Below, piece after piece: positions 1 to 8,187 of a DNA stretch of 64,000 bases. The position numbers were made by a program, and so were the translations under genes. The notes under the pieces are model-generated. The model searched no databases. It saw only the letters and a program-made list of their open reading frames with translations, and had not been told where the DNA came from. Within the stretch, counting starts at the first letter, position 1. Each line of letters starts with the position of its first letter. Source of the DNA: Emcibacter sp. SYSU 3D8 (GTDB lineage: Bacteria; Pseudomonadota; Alphaproteobacteria; SMXS01); NCBI RefSeq assembly GCF_039655875.1, contig NZ_JBBYXK010000006.1, forward strand, positions 62,001 through 126,000, read 5' to 3'.

Positions 1-954
1 GCGGTCAGGCTTGGCCCCTTCCGCGTGCTGTTCTTCACCCTGAGCGCAACCGCGCTCCTGCTGCTCGCATTCAAACTGCTCGACGACTATCGGTTGTGGT
101 TCGCGCTGCGTTTCCTGATGGGAATCGCCATTGTCGTGCCCTTCCTGATCAGCGAGATCTGGATCAACCAGATCGCCACGCCCGAGAACCGGGGACGCTT
201 GCTGGGCATCTATGCCGCCAGCATATCGGCCGGGTTCGGCGCCGGGCCGCTGCTGATGCAGCTGACCGGCGTGGACGGCTGGACACCCTTCATTGTCGCG
301 GCTCTGCTGGTGCTGGTCGCGATCGGCGCCATCACCATGGCGCGCAGCGACCGGCCCTACCTGGATCCGAAAGGCCACAAGTCGCCGCTGCCCTATATGC
401 GTGCGGCGCCAATCGCCATTCTGGCCGGCCTGATGTATGGCGCCATCGAAACCGGCATTTTCGGCCTGTTGCCGGTTTTCGGCGTGCGCTCGGGCTTTAG
501 CGAGGGCATGGCGGCGGCGCAATTGACGGTGATCGCGGCGGGCAACATCCTGCTGCAATATCCGGTGGGCTGGCTGGCCGACAAGGCGCCCGCACGCCGC
601 GTCCTGATGTTGTGCGCCGTCACCGGCGTACTGGGCGGCCTGCTGCTGCCGGCGGTGAAGGACTCGCTCCTGATGTGGCCGCTGCTGTTCTTCTGGGGCG
701 GCACCATCACCGGCATGTACACCGTGGCGCTGACCATGCTCGGTCGCAAATATACCGGCCTGGCGCTGGCCTCGGCCAATGCGGCGTTGATCCTGGCCTA
801 CAATGCGGGCGCCATGGGCGGTCCCCCCCTGCTGGGGCAGGCCATGGATCTGGTCGACCCTGACGGTCTGGTCTACGGGCTGGCCGGCTTCTTCCTGATC
901 TTCGTGATCGCCAACCTGGTCGTGCCCAGGGAACGGGCCGCGACCGCTGCGTGA
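1..954 (+). CDS. MFS transporter, 5' end outside window
   Basis: The frame is open from the first base and ends at TGA 952-954, so the N-terminus lies upstream of the window. The visible 317 codons hold about ten hydrophobic helices separated by short loops. A basic cytoplasmic-loop signature, ENRGRLLGIYAA, is seen near residue 60, and the second half contains GWLADKAPARR, the loop 8-9 counterpart of the MFS motif A. This is a major facilitator permease of the inner membrane, probably of the YcaD/sugar-efflux type. The substrate cannot be read from sequence. Its stop lies one base before the convergent stop of the next gene, so the two transcription units meet tail to tail. Confidence 0.85.
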   Translation, partial: AVRLGPFRVLFFTLSATALLLLAFKLLDDYRLWFALRFLMGIAIVVPFLISEIWINQIATPENRGRLLGIYAASISAGFGAGPLLMQLTGVDGWTPFIVAALLVLVAIGAITMARSDRPYLDPKGHKSPLPYMRAAPIAILAGLMYGAIETGIFGLLPVFGVRSGFSEGMAAAQLTVIAAGNILLQYPVGWLADKAPARRVLMLCAVTGVLGGLLLPAVKDSLLMWPLLFFWGGTITGMYTVALTMLGRKYTGLALASANAALILAYNAGAMGGPPLLGQAMDLVDPDGLVYGLAGFFLIFVIANLVVPRERAATAA

Positions 955-955
955 G

Positions 956-1642
956 CTAGCGGCCCATGCTCACCGGAGCGCTGTAGCTTAACTCGCCATC
1001 GGGATAGGTCGCGGTCATCCGCGCGGCGGTGCCGTCGATCACCACGTCGTCCCTCGACAGGTTCATTCGGCGAAGCGTCAGGTCCCCGAAATTGAGTCTC
1101 ACAAACGGTATGGCATCGGCGAAATTCTGCCGCAGCCAGGCCGTCGCGACCTGGCCGACCCGCTCGGCCACACCGTGCGCCTGCTGCAGATTTCGCGCCG
1201 ACGCGGCCAGCGCAATACGGCGCCCGGCACGAAGCGCCGCCCAGTCGCCCTTGACGAACCGGGCGGGCACCGTCACCTCGTTCGGCAGATCGCGGGCCCA
1301 GATACGCAGCAGCGGTTGACCGTTCACCGCCTTGCCCACAACAAATCCACGCGGTTCCTGACCTGGCGCGAAGCTGTCGTCGCGGGACTGCGGTGCGCTG
1401 CCGATACGCTGGCTTGCCAGCATGCCGCTACCATTCGCCGACAGGGTGTAGTGCAGCCGGGTACGGCTTACGGCATAACTCAACCGGGCAGGATCGCCAG
1501 CGTATTCTTCGGTGACGCCGCTGATGCCAATATGAACGTCGATACCGGCCGTGTCCGACTGGGCCAGCGCGGGCGCCGGCGTCAGGGCCAGACCGGCGAC
1601 GGCCAGAACGCGCAGCAGCGCGGATGTCCGGGGGCGCCTCAG
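956..1642 (-). CDS. Secreted protein, tandem paralog, probable CTG start
   Basis: Unrecognised exported protein. The only standard start in this frame is TTG at 1483, but that removes the N-terminus. The frame stays open upstream and encodes a clear signal peptide (RRPRTSALLRVLAVAGLAL then APALAQ). It aligns with the N-terminus of the neighbouring gene at 1639-2310, including a shared GxDVxI/L stretch after the cleavage site. The frame contains no ATG, GTG or TTG between the upstream stop at 1769 and 1483. A CTG at 1642-1640 overlaps the neighbour's TGA as CTGA, suggesting translational coupling from a non-canonical start. Conserved GxEPRGxxxxK and T-Y-P-x(4)-Y-S blocks are shared with the paralog. 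Function unknown. If the TTG is the real start, the product would be 175 aa without an export signal. Confidence 0.6.
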   Translation of the reverse strand: MRRPRTSALLRVLAVAGLALTPAPALAQSDTAGIDVHIGISGVTEEYAGDPARLSYAVSRTRLHYTLSANGSGMLASQRIGSAPQSRDDSFAPGQEPRGFVVGKAVNGQPLLRIWARDLPNEVTVPARFVKGDWAALRAGRRIALAASARNLQQAHGVAERVGQVATAWLRQNFADAIPFVRLNFGDLTLRRMNLSRDDVVIDGTAARMTATYPDGELSYSAPVSMGR

Positions 1643-2310
1643 GGCGCGGCTTTCAGTTCGGCGCTGTAAGTGGCCGTCGCCGAGGGATAACTGATGGTGA
1701 AGCCCATCTTGTTCCCCTGGATGATGACCTGGTCGCCGTCGGTGCGCATCGTGCGCAACTCCAGCATCTCAAGGCCGGGTTTTGGAAGACTCGTCAGTTG
1801 ATTGCTGACCTCCTTGGTGATCGGCGCCCTGATCTGGTCGAGAATACTCCGCAAGACCTGCATGTCCTCGACCGGGGCGATGATGGTAATGGTGCGGCCT
1901 TCGGTGAGCATGTTCCAGTCGCTGCGGATGAACTTGCCCTTCACCAGGACGTCGCCCTTCTTGCCCGACATGCGAATGCGCAACGTGGGCTGGTCGCCCG
2001 CGCCTTTCTCGATGATGATGCCGCGAGGCTCCTTGCCCGGTGTGATCGGCTGATCGACATCCTGACGGTCGACGCTGAATTTCTGTGAGCCGAGCGCGCC
2101 GCGGCCGGTGCCCGACATCTGGTAGCCAAAGCTGATGTCGCGCACCATGAATGCCAGCGACGTCTTCGACGACCAATACGACTCGACGACATCATCCATG
2201 CGCAACTGAACGTCGACACCGCCGTATTGCGCGGTTTGCGCCACCGACGGCGCCGCCATAAGGCAGGCAAACGCGGCGCCTATCATGCGTAGGGTGCTTG
2301 TCCGCTTCAT
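1639..2310 (-). CDS. Secreted hypothetical protein, paralog of 956-1642
   Basis: A 223-residue protein with a typical Sec signal peptide (basic MKR, hydrophobic core, cleavage after APSVAQ) and no later membrane segment, so it is probably periplasmic. GGGAG lies six bases before the ATG. The body is an alpha/beta mixture with a repeated pattern of short strands, and I recognise no catalytic motif. Its downstream neighbour is a diverged duplicate in the same orientation, overlapping by four bases. The pair probably forms one transcription unit and may work together as a hetero-oligomer; that is inference. Confidence 0.75.
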   Translation of the reverse strand: MKRTSTLRMIGAAFACLMAAPSVAQTAQYGGVDVQLRMDDVVESYWSSKTSLAFMVRDISFGYQMSGTGRGALGSQKFSVDRQDVDQPITPGKEPRGIIIEKGAGDQPTLRIRMSGKKGDVLVKGKFIRSDWNMLTEGRTITIIAPVEDMQVLRSILDQIRAPITKEVSNQLTSLPKPGLEMLELRTMRTDGDQVIIQGNKMGFTISYPSATATYSAELKAAP

Positions 2311-2720
2311 TCCGGCTCCCGGTCGTTATTGATCATTCATCATAGTTTAGGTGCTTCGATCCGCCCCTGCCACGATCACCTAGCGGATTTCGGAATAATC
2401 ACCGCCGCCCAGGGAACTCGATATCGCGCTGGCCGGCTCGGTGACTGGCGAGTCCGTGGCAAACCGGCATTCCCGGCGGAAGCATGGGCTGGGCGGCCAC
2501 CCCTTCACCAGCACGATCTGGCATAGCCGGCAGCGGACCTTCATCTCCTTTGAACGGGCCCAGCTCTTATATGCGGACTGCTTCAATGGACCCTCCATAA
2601 TCGAACAAAACAGGAACAATCTCATGCTAGGCGAGTCCCAGGCTCGCGGTCAACAATTATTCTGGTAGGTACAGCTGGTTTTGATTGATGTCCCACAAAT
2701 AATATTGTATTCAGGCCATT
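2311..2720. other. Intergenic region between secreted-protein and repressor genes
   Basis: About 410 bases without a confident gene. The right part (2660-2715) is AT-rich and is the likely promoter/operator zone of the XRE-S24 repressor gene. A cysteine-rich minus-strand ORF at 2380-2544 is listed separately at low confidence. I see no RNA gene or strong terminator. Confidence 0.6.
2380..2544 (-). CDS. Possible 54-aa cysteine-rich small protein
   Basis: A small open frame divergent from the repressor gene. It contains a CxLC pair followed after about 13 residues by CxxxxC, an arrangement that could bind zinc or an iron-sulphur cluster, then a hydrophilic tail. AAAGGAG directly abuts the ATG, which is closer than a functional Shine-Dalgarno site normally sits, so the start is uncertain; an upstream ATG at 2598 has no ribosome site. 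It might also be a chance ORF. No family recognised. Confidence 0.25.
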   Translation of the reverse strand: MKVRCRLCQIVLVKGWPPSPCFRRECRFATDSPVTEPASAISSSLGGGDYSEIR

Positions 2721-3368
2721 ATGAGCGAACTTGCGGAACGTGTGGCCAAGGCCCGGGAAGCGCGAGGCTGGAGCCAGGCGGAACTGGCGCGGCGAGTCAG
2801 CGCGCGCCGGCGCGCCCGCGGCAAGGGTGCAGTCAGGCAGCAGTCGGTCAACCAGCTGGAACAGGGTGGAGTCGACGCGCCGCGTTACCTGCTGGAATTG
2901 GCCGAGGCGCTCGAGGTGGACGTGGCCTGGCTGTCAGGCCATGGCGGCCGCGCGTCTCCCCCCCGCACGAAAGTGCCGGCCGGCATCGTGCGCGTGCCGC
3001 TGGTGAGTTGGGTGGAAGCCGGCGGCCTCGCCGACGCTGTGGAACCCTACGGTCCCGGCGACGCTGCGGAATGGCTGCCGGTGGTCCACAACCACGACAA
3101 TCTCATCGCGCTCCGGGTAAAGGGTCAGAGCATGGACCGGCTGGCGCCGGAAGGCACCGTGGTGATCGTCGACCTGGACGACAGGGCCCTGGTGGACGGC
3201 AGGCATTACGTGTTCCGCCACGAGGGCCGCGCAACCTTCAAGACCTGGCGGAAAGGCCCGCCTGAACGGCTGGAGCCGCAGAGTACCGATCCCGAATACC
3301 GTCCCATTGTGCCGCTGGACGGAGTCGAGGTGGTTGGCCGGGTGATCCGCAAGACCGAAGAAATCTAG
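2721..3368 (+). CDS. XRE-family repressor with S24 (LexA/CI-like) self-cleavage domain
   Basis: Phage-CI-like transcriptional repressor of 215 residues. Residues 4-72 form an XRE helix-turn-helix (WSQAELARRV, then QQSVNQLEQG) with a basic insertion of about ten residues between the helices. Residues 90-210 form an S24 peptidase domain: cleavage-type dipeptide A100-G101, nucleophile Ser137 in KGQSMD, general-base Lys174. In this family RecA* or another signal triggers autocleavage and derepression. It is not LexA itself, because LexA has a winged helix rather than an XRE domain. No prophage lies beside it. Its target is probably its own upstream AT-rich region. Confidence 0.88.
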   Translation: MSELAERVAKAREARGWSQAELARRVSARRRARGKGAVRQQSVNQLEQGGVDAPRYLLELAEALEVDVAWLSGHGGRASPPRTKVPAGIVRVPLVSWVEAGGLADAVEPYGPGDAAEWLPVVHNHDNLIALRVKGQSMDRLAPEGTVVIVDLDDRALVDGRHYVFRHEGRATFKTWRKGPPERLEPQSTDPEYRPIVPLDGVEVVGRVIRKTEEI

Positions 3369-3429
3369 CCCTCACCGCTCCGCATCCGCTAACCTGTCAG
3401 CTGACTTAAGCCATTTTGGGGAGACAATC

Positions 3430-3759
3430 ATGGCCGATCATCTGTTGGTGGCGATCAGCAACGCCCAGCCCGGACGCGACGACGAATACAGCACCTGGTA
3501 CGAGACCATCCACATGCCGGAAGTGCTCGCCCTGCCCGGCTTCGTTTCGGCCCAGCGCTTTGCGCCGGCGCCGCTGTCGGATGATGCGCCGAACCGCTAC
3601 ATGGCGGTTTACGAAATCGAAGGCGACGCGGACACCGCCATGGGCGGCTTGATGAGCGCGGTGCGCGGCGGCAAGCTGAACATGACCGACTCCATCGATT
3701 CAAAGACCGTGACCATGGTCGTCTACAAGGCAACCACGCCGAAGATTACCGGCCGGTAA
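3430..3759 (+). CDS. Small EthD/ABM-like ferredoxin-fold protein
   Basis: A 109-residue protein preceded by GGGGAGA. Its pattern (LLVAISNAQPGRDDEYSTWY, H-M-P-E near residue 30, then GF-x-S-A-Q-R-F, and a YMAVYEIEG strand) fits the dimeric alpha+beta barrel group that includes EthD and antibiotic-biosynthesis monooxygenase proteins. WYETIHMPEVLALPG is the typical EthD-like segment. These proteins are often auxiliary to oxygenase or aromatic-degradation pathways. It lies 79 bases upstream of two MFS genes on the same strand and may be cotranscribed with them. No specific reaction can be assigned. Confidence 0.7.
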   Translation: MADHLLVAISNAQPGRDDEYSTWYETIHMPEVLALPGFVSAQRFAPAPLSDDAPNRYMAVYEIEGDADTAMGGLMSAVRGGKLNMTDSIDSKTVTMVVYKATTPKITGR

Positions 3760-3838
3760 GAAAAGCATACATAAATGTGGACGGGGCGGGAGCGCCCTGC
3801 CTAAGCTTGGCCTCACGCTTATCGGGGAGACAAGCGGG

Positions 3839-5086
3839 ATGCCTTGGTACTACGGATGGAACGTGGTCGGCGTTGGAATGTCATTCCAGGCCATCACGTT
3901 CGGGCTAACGCTTTACGTCTATGGATTTTGGGTCAAGCCGCTGGCCGACGAGTTTGGCGCCAGCCGCTTCGATATCATGCTCGGTCTCATGCTGCTGAAC
4001 GTGGTCATGGGACTGGCCGCGCCCTTCGCTGGCCGGGCGATGGACATCAAGCCGATCCGGCTGCTGATCATCGGCGGCGCACTCGCCATGGCTGCCGGAT
4101 TCGTGATCGCCGGCTTAGCCCCTGCCCTCTGGGTATTCGTCGGCGCCTATGCGCTGCTGGTCTCCATGGGTGTCCTGCTGGCCGGGCCGCTGGCGTCGTC
4201 GACGCTGTCCGCCAAGTGGTTTCGCGCCCGCCGCGGATTGGCGATCGGCTGGTCTTCGGTCGGCACGTCGATCGGGGGACTGGCCATGCCGGCCGTCGTC
4301 ACCTGGCTGATCCTGAACGAAGGCTGGCGGAATGCTCACTTCGCCATGGCGCTGATCGTGCTGGTGGGAATCGTGCCTGTGGTATGGCTGATCGTTGCCA
4401 ACACGCCTGAGGACAAGGGCATCGAGCCCGAGCCCGAATCCACCAAGCCTCACCTGATCGCCCAGGCGGCAAAAGCCAGGCCATGGACCACCGGGCAAAT
4501 CCTGAGCGAACGCAGCTTCTGGGCCGCCGCCATCGCCTTCGGCTTTCTCACCATGGTGTTTGGCGGCGTACAGGCGCATCTGGTGCCCTATGTGCAGGAC
4601 AGAGGACTTGCGGGCGAAAATCCGGCGATCCTGATGTCGGTCATGGCGTTCGCGGGCATCATCGGCAAGATCCTTTTCGGCGCCGCCACCGACCGCCTGA
4701 GTCACCGGCTGCTGTTTTACTCGGCGTCGGTCGTTCTGGCCGCGGCACTGATCTTGCTGCGTCTGCTGCCAAGCTTCGATGTGCTGATCGTGGCAAGCGC
4801 GCTTCTCGGGCTGGCGACGGGCGGCTTCCTGCCGTTGATCGGCGCCGTCGTGGCCGGACAATTCGGCCCCATCGCCTTTGGACGTGTGATGGGCCTGCTT
4901 GGCCCATTCACCATGCCCGTCGCAGTGCTTGGTCCGCCGCTGGCTGGCTACATCTTCGATCTTACCGGCAGCTATGTTCAGGCGTTCGAACTCTTCCTGG
5001 GGATGATCGTGATCGCGGGCGTGGCGGTAATCTTCCTTCGGGACACGGACATGAACGAAAAGCCGTTGGTCACGCCGGCCGAATAG
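3839..5086 (+). CDS. MFS transporter (first of tandem pair)
   Basis: A 415-residue permease with 12 predicted helices. It starts at ATG after GGGGAGA and opens with the W-Y-Y-G-W-N-V signature. Motif A appears after TM2 (GRAMDIKPIRLL) and the loop after TM4 carries KWFRARRGLAIGWSSVG, a marker of the monocarboxylate/oxalate-formate (OFA-like) MFS subgroup. The likely cargo is a small carboxylate or related anion across the inner membrane; this is inferred from subgroup only. It is followed after 22 bases by a clear paralog, so the pair is a tandem duplication and probably one operon. Confidence 0.85.
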   Translation: MPWYYGWNVVGVGMSFQAITFGLTLYVYGFWVKPLADEFGASRFDIMLGLMLLNVVMGLAAPFAGRAMDIKPIRLLIIGGALAMAAGFVIAGLAPALWVFVGAYALLVSMGVLLAGPLASSTLSAKWFRARRGLAIGWSSVGTSIGGLAMPAVVTWLILNEGWRNAHFAMALIVLVGIVPVVWLIVANTPEDKGIEPEPESTKPHLIAQAAKARPWTTGQILSERSFWAAAIAFGFLTMVFGGVQAHLVPYVQDRGLAGENPAILMSVMAFAGIIGKILFGAATDRLSHRLLFYSASVVLAAALILLRLLPSFDVLIVASALLGLATGGFLPLIGAVVAGQFGPIAFGRVMGLLGPFTMPVAVLGPPLAGYIFDLTGSYVQAFELFLGMIVIAGVAVIFLRDTDMNEKPLVTPAE

Positions 5087-5108
5087 GCAGGCGAAGCGGG
5101 AGTAAGCC

Positions 5109-6353
5109 ATGCGCTGGTATTACGGGTGGAATGTCATCGCCATTGCGATTGCGTTCCAGGCCATCCTGTTCGGCTTCACCATTTCCTCATATACGCTGTG
5201 GGTGAACGTCTGGGCCGAAAGCTTCCGGGCGCCGCTTACCGATTTCATGATCGGCATCACGATTTTCATCATGATCCAGGGCGGCCTCGCTCCGTTCGCG
5301 GGCAAGGCGATGGACAAGTTCTCGATCCGCCTGCTGGTCACCATCGGCGTGATCGGTTCCGCCGCAGGCATTGCGCTGATCTCCCTGGTGACGGCGCCCT
5401 GGCAGATCGTGGCGCTCTACAGCACGCTGATCGCCTTCGGCACCCTGCTCGCTGGCCCCCTGGCGGCTCAGACGCTCGCGGCGAAGTGGTTTCGCGGCAG
5501 GCGCGGCTTCGCGATCGGCATTTCGACGGTCGGCACATCCCTGGGCGCCACCCTGATGCCGCCCGTGGTGACCAAGCTGTTTCTCGAATATGGCTGGCGC
5601 GACACGCACCTGATCCTGGCGGCCGCCGCGCTGCTGCTTGTCGGGCCGCCGGTCTGGTGGATCATCAGGAACGGTCCCGAGGAAATGGGCATCGAGCCGG
5701 ATCCCGAATCGCATATCAGCGTGGCTCGCGCGGCGACGGCCGCGTTTCCGGAATGGACAACCGCGACGATTCTGCGCGAGCCGACCTTCTGGATCATGGT
5801 TATTTCACTGGTGCCCATGGCGACCGCCCTTACCGGCGTGATGCACAATCTTGCACCGCTGGCGAAGGACTCGGGCATCGACCCGCTGCGCGCGTCTTAT
5901 CTGGTATCGGCAGCTGGCGGCTGCGCGGCCCTGGGCAAGATATTCTTCGGCCTTGTCACGGACCGTGTCGACCTGCGCCGGCTCTACTGGGGCGCGAATT
6001 TGACGCTGTTCGTCGCCATCTGGGTATTCGCTCTCCAGCCGGCCTATCCAATCCTGCTGGTGGCCAGCGTGCTGCTTGGATTCGCCGGCGGCGGCTTCCT
6101 GCCGCTACTGGCCGCGATCATCAGCACCCGGTTCGGGCCTGGGTCGTTCGGAAGGGTCATGGGCCTCGTCGGGCCGTTCACGGTGCTGACCGCGTTCGCA
6201 CCCTCGGCGGCCAGCCACATCCGCGATCTCAGCGGCACGTTCGAGACAGCCCTGATCGCGCTGTTGGCCATATTGGTGCCAGCAGCGCTGGTCATGGTCA
6301 TGCTGAAACCGCTGGCCGCAATCGTCCCGCCAAAACTCGCGCCCGGCGAGTAG
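5109..6353 (+). CDS. MFS transporter (second of tandem pair)
   Basis: A 414-residue, 12-helix permease that aligns along its whole length with the preceding gene (shared WYYGWNV start, GKAMDKFSIRLLV motif A, KWFRGRRGFAIGISTVGTS loop, and a GFAGGGFLPLLAA stretch near TM10). GCGGGAG lies before the ATG. The two copies have diverged well beyond strain variation, so they may have different cargo or work as partners. The stop codon is followed immediately by three TTGCGGCAA-like repeats and, about 170 bases on, by a strong terminator. Confidence 0.85.
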   Translation: MRWYYGWNVIAIAIAFQAILFGFTISSYTLWVNVWAESFRAPLTDFMIGITIFIMIQGGLAPFAGKAMDKFSIRLLVTIGVIGSAAGIALISLVTAPWQIVALYSTLIAFGTLLAGPLAAQTLAAKWFRGRRGFAIGISTVGTSLGATLMPPVVTKLFLEYGWRDTHLILAAAALLLVGPPVWWIIRNGPEEMGIEPDPESHISVARAATAAFPEWTTATILREPTFWIMVISLVPMATALTGVMHNLAPLAKDSGIDPLRASYLVSAAGGCAALGKIFFGLVTDRVDLRRLYWGANLTLFVAIWVFALQPAYPILLVASVLLGFAGGGFLPLLAAIISTRFGPGSFGRVMGLVGPFTVLTAFAPSAASHIRDLSGTFETALIALLAILVPAALVMVMLKPLAAIVPPKLAPGE

Positions 6354-6384
6354 TTGCGGCAATCCTGTGGCAATATTGCGGCAA
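6354..6384. repeat. Three TTGCGGCAA-type units at 11-bp spacing
   Basis: TTGCGGCAA occurs exactly at 6354-6362 and 6376-6384, with a one-sided variant CTGTGGCAA at 6365-6373, so units start every 11 bases, one helical turn. The unit is itself a near-perfect palindrome (TTGC-G-GCAA). The array begins directly after the MFS stop codon. It could be a protein-binding site or an RNA element of the 3' UTR. No known regulator is identified. Confidence 0.5.
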
Positions 6385-6521
6385 ATCCTACGGAAGCGGC
6401 TAGGTTGCTCCGGCCGCGCCCTATCGACCAGAGTGGACCTTGGCTGATGCGCAGAAGAGGCTAGACCCGTCAGGGCCAACCCCTTCACCTAAGTGCCTTT
6501 TTTCGGCATGACGCGTATCGA

Positions 6522-6550
6522 GGGGCGCACCGCAAGGTGCGCCCCTTTTT
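6522..6550 (+). terminator. Strong intrinsic terminator
   Basis: Ten-base-pair perfect GC stem (6522-6531 with 6536-6545), GCAA tetraloop, then T5 at 6546-6550. Orientation is plus, so it ends transcription from the MFS operon and any RNA in 6354-6521. It lies just beyond the convergent lipoprotein gene's stop. Confidence 0.9.
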
Positions 6551-6570
6551 ACGTCAGTCTGTCGAAACCG

Positions 6571-6879
6571 TTAGTGCGTGGCGTCGTGAGCCGCTTCACC
6601 AGCCTTCTCGGCGGCTTCGTCGGCCTTTTCGGCGGCCTCTTCGGCCGCGCCAGCCGCGCTGTCGGCCGCACCCTCGGCGGCGTCCATAGCGTCCTCGCCC
6701 GCCTCTTCGGCTGCTTCACCGGCCTGCTCGGCAGCATCCTTGCTGGCGTCGTATGCGTCTTCGGCGGCATTATCCATCTGCTCGCCGGCCTTCTCCATCG
6801 GACCTTCGTTGGTATCGCAGCCGGCTACCGCCATGCCCCCCAGAAGTGCCGCAGCGGCAATCCATGTCGTGATCTTCAT
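6571..6879 (-). CDS. Ala/Glu-rich helical lipoprotein
   Basis: A 102-residue protein with a short signal peptide ending in a lipobox (V-A-G-C, Cys near residue 20). The rest is almost entirely A, E, D, G and K in a repeating helical pattern, predicted as one long amphipathic helix. GGAG lies seven bases before the ATG at 6879; a longer frame reaches 6945 but has no ribosome site and would bury the signal peptide. Such small lipoproteins are often envelope-stress or osmotic-stress products; that role is an inference. It is divergent from the MDR reductase gene with 66 bases between starts. Confidence 0.7.
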   Translation of the reverse strand: MKITTWIAAAALLGGMAVAGCDTNEGPMEKAGEQMDNAAEDAYDASKDAAEQAGEAAEEAGEDAMDAAEGAADSAAGAAEEAAEKADEAAEKAGEAAHDATH

Positions 6880-6945
6880 GTCGTACTCCGTTACAGAATT
6901 GGGCTCAGCCGCCCACAACGACCGGCCTGCACGGGAGAACACCAC

Positions 6946-7935
6946 ATGTCCAGCCGCGACGCTAGGCAGATCAAGCTTACCAAACGCCCCAAAGGGCCTA
7001 TTAGTGCCGACAGTTTCGAATTAATCAGCCGTCCGGCACCAGAAGCGTCTACCGGACAGGTAGTGATTCGCAATCATTATCTGTCGCTGGACCCATATAT
7101 GCGAAGCGCCCTCAACAACGCCGACAATCTGGGAAAGCCGATCGAGGGTCGCGTGGTCGGCCAGATCATGGCCTCGCGCCATCCGGGCTTTCGCGAAGGC
7201 GATTGGGTGTTTGCCATGGGCCGATGGGAGGAAATTTCGCTGGTCGAGGGTGCCGCGGCAAGGCACGTAGACATCAATATCGCGCCGGCGTCAGCCTATC
7301 TGGGCGTCCTCGGCTTCACCGGTCTCACGGCCTGGTCGGGCCTGCGCCACTATGGCGGGCTCCGCGAAGGAGAAACCCTGTTTGTCTCTGCCGCCTCGGG
7401 AGCGGTCGGATCGATCGCCGGCCAGATCGGCAAGATCGGGGGAATGCGAGTCGCGGGATGCGCCGGCACCGATGCCAAGGTTGCCTGGCTGACCGAAGAA
7501 CTGGGATTCGACGCCGCATTCAACCATCGCACAGCGTCCGACATTACCGAATCCGTGGCACGCGCCTGCCCCGAAGGCATCGACATCGATTACGAAAATG
7601 TGGGCGGCGAGGTGTTCGATGCCGTGTTCCGCAACATGCGCCTGGGCGGACGCATCGTGGTCTGCGGCGCGATCTCGCAATACGAGCGCGAGCCCAGTCC
7701 TTGCGTGCCCAACATCGCCGACTTCATCGGCAAGCGGCTGACCATGCGGGGGTTCTCGGTCCGCGATCATGCGGCCGAGATCAACGACTACATCGACGAG
7801 GCGGCGGGCTGGCTGCGGGACGGCAAGCTGAAATACCGCGAGACGATCGTGGCGGGCATCGAGAACGCGCCAGCGGCGTTCGCCAGGCTCTTCAGCGGTG
7901 ACAACTTCGGAAAGCTTGTTATCCACATGCCTTGA
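6946..7935 (+). CDS. NADP-dependent oxidoreductase (MDR family, CurA/leukotriene-reductase-like)
   Basis: A 329-residue medium-chain dehydrogenase/reductase of the zinc-free group. It starts at ATG 6946 with GGGAGA upstream. The N-terminal GroES-like domain contains HYLSLDPYMR. The Rossmann domain begins with VSAASGAVGSIAGQIGK around residue 147. Members reduce the double bond of enones or enoyl compounds with NADPH; the substrate is unknown. A much longer open frame upstream (from 6493) is a composition artefact over the opposite-strand lipoprotein. A second family member lies at 35243-36271. Confidence 0.87.
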   Translation: MSSRDARQIKLTKRPKGPISADSFELISRPAPEASTGQVVIRNHYLSLDPYMRSALNNADNLGKPIEGRVVGQIMASRHPGFREGDWVFAMGRWEEISLVEGAAARHVDINIAPASAYLGVLGFTGLTAWSGLRHYGGLREGETLFVSAASGAVGSIAGQIGKIGGMRVAGCAGTDAKVAWLTEELGFDAAFNHRTASDITESVARACPEGIDIDYENVGGEVFDAVFRNMRLGGRIVVCGAISQYEREPSPCVPNIADFIGKRLTMRGFSVRDHAAEINDYIDEAAGWLRDGKLKYRETIVAGIENAPAAFARLFSGDNFGKLVIHMP

Positions 7936-8009
7936 CGGATCGGGACATTTACCGGTTCGCCGAGCCGTTTCGGCGCTACGACGCTGCGCCGCCATATCGC
8001 CGAAAAAAG

Positions 8010-8043
8010 AAAAGGCCGCCCGGATCGCTCCGGGCGGCCTTTT
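8010..8043. terminator. Bidirectional terminator
   Basis: Perfect 15-bp inverted repeat (8010-8024 with 8029-8043) with a TCGC loop, with A-rich sequence on the left and TTTT on the right. It therefore works on both strands and serves the convergent reductase (plus) and TetR (minus) genes. Confidence 0.85.
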
Positions 8044-8187
8044 CGCGCGTGCACAGGGGAGAGCCGCGCTCAGAACCGATTAGGTATCCAAAGCTTCTAT
8101 CGAGAGGCTTGCAGATGCAACACATAAATTCATCGCCGATGCTTTTCTGCGTCGCCAAGACCGGTCCCAGCCGGACGTTGAGGAAAC

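Noticed and set aside
2721-3368. Taking the XRE-S24 protein as the cell's LexA
   Set aside because: LexA has a winged-helix N-terminus; here it is an XRE domain, so it is a CI-like repressor.
6493-6945. N-terminal extension of the MDR reductase
   Set aside because: It overlaps a well-formed lipoprotein gene on the other strand, and GGGAGA is located before ATG 6946.
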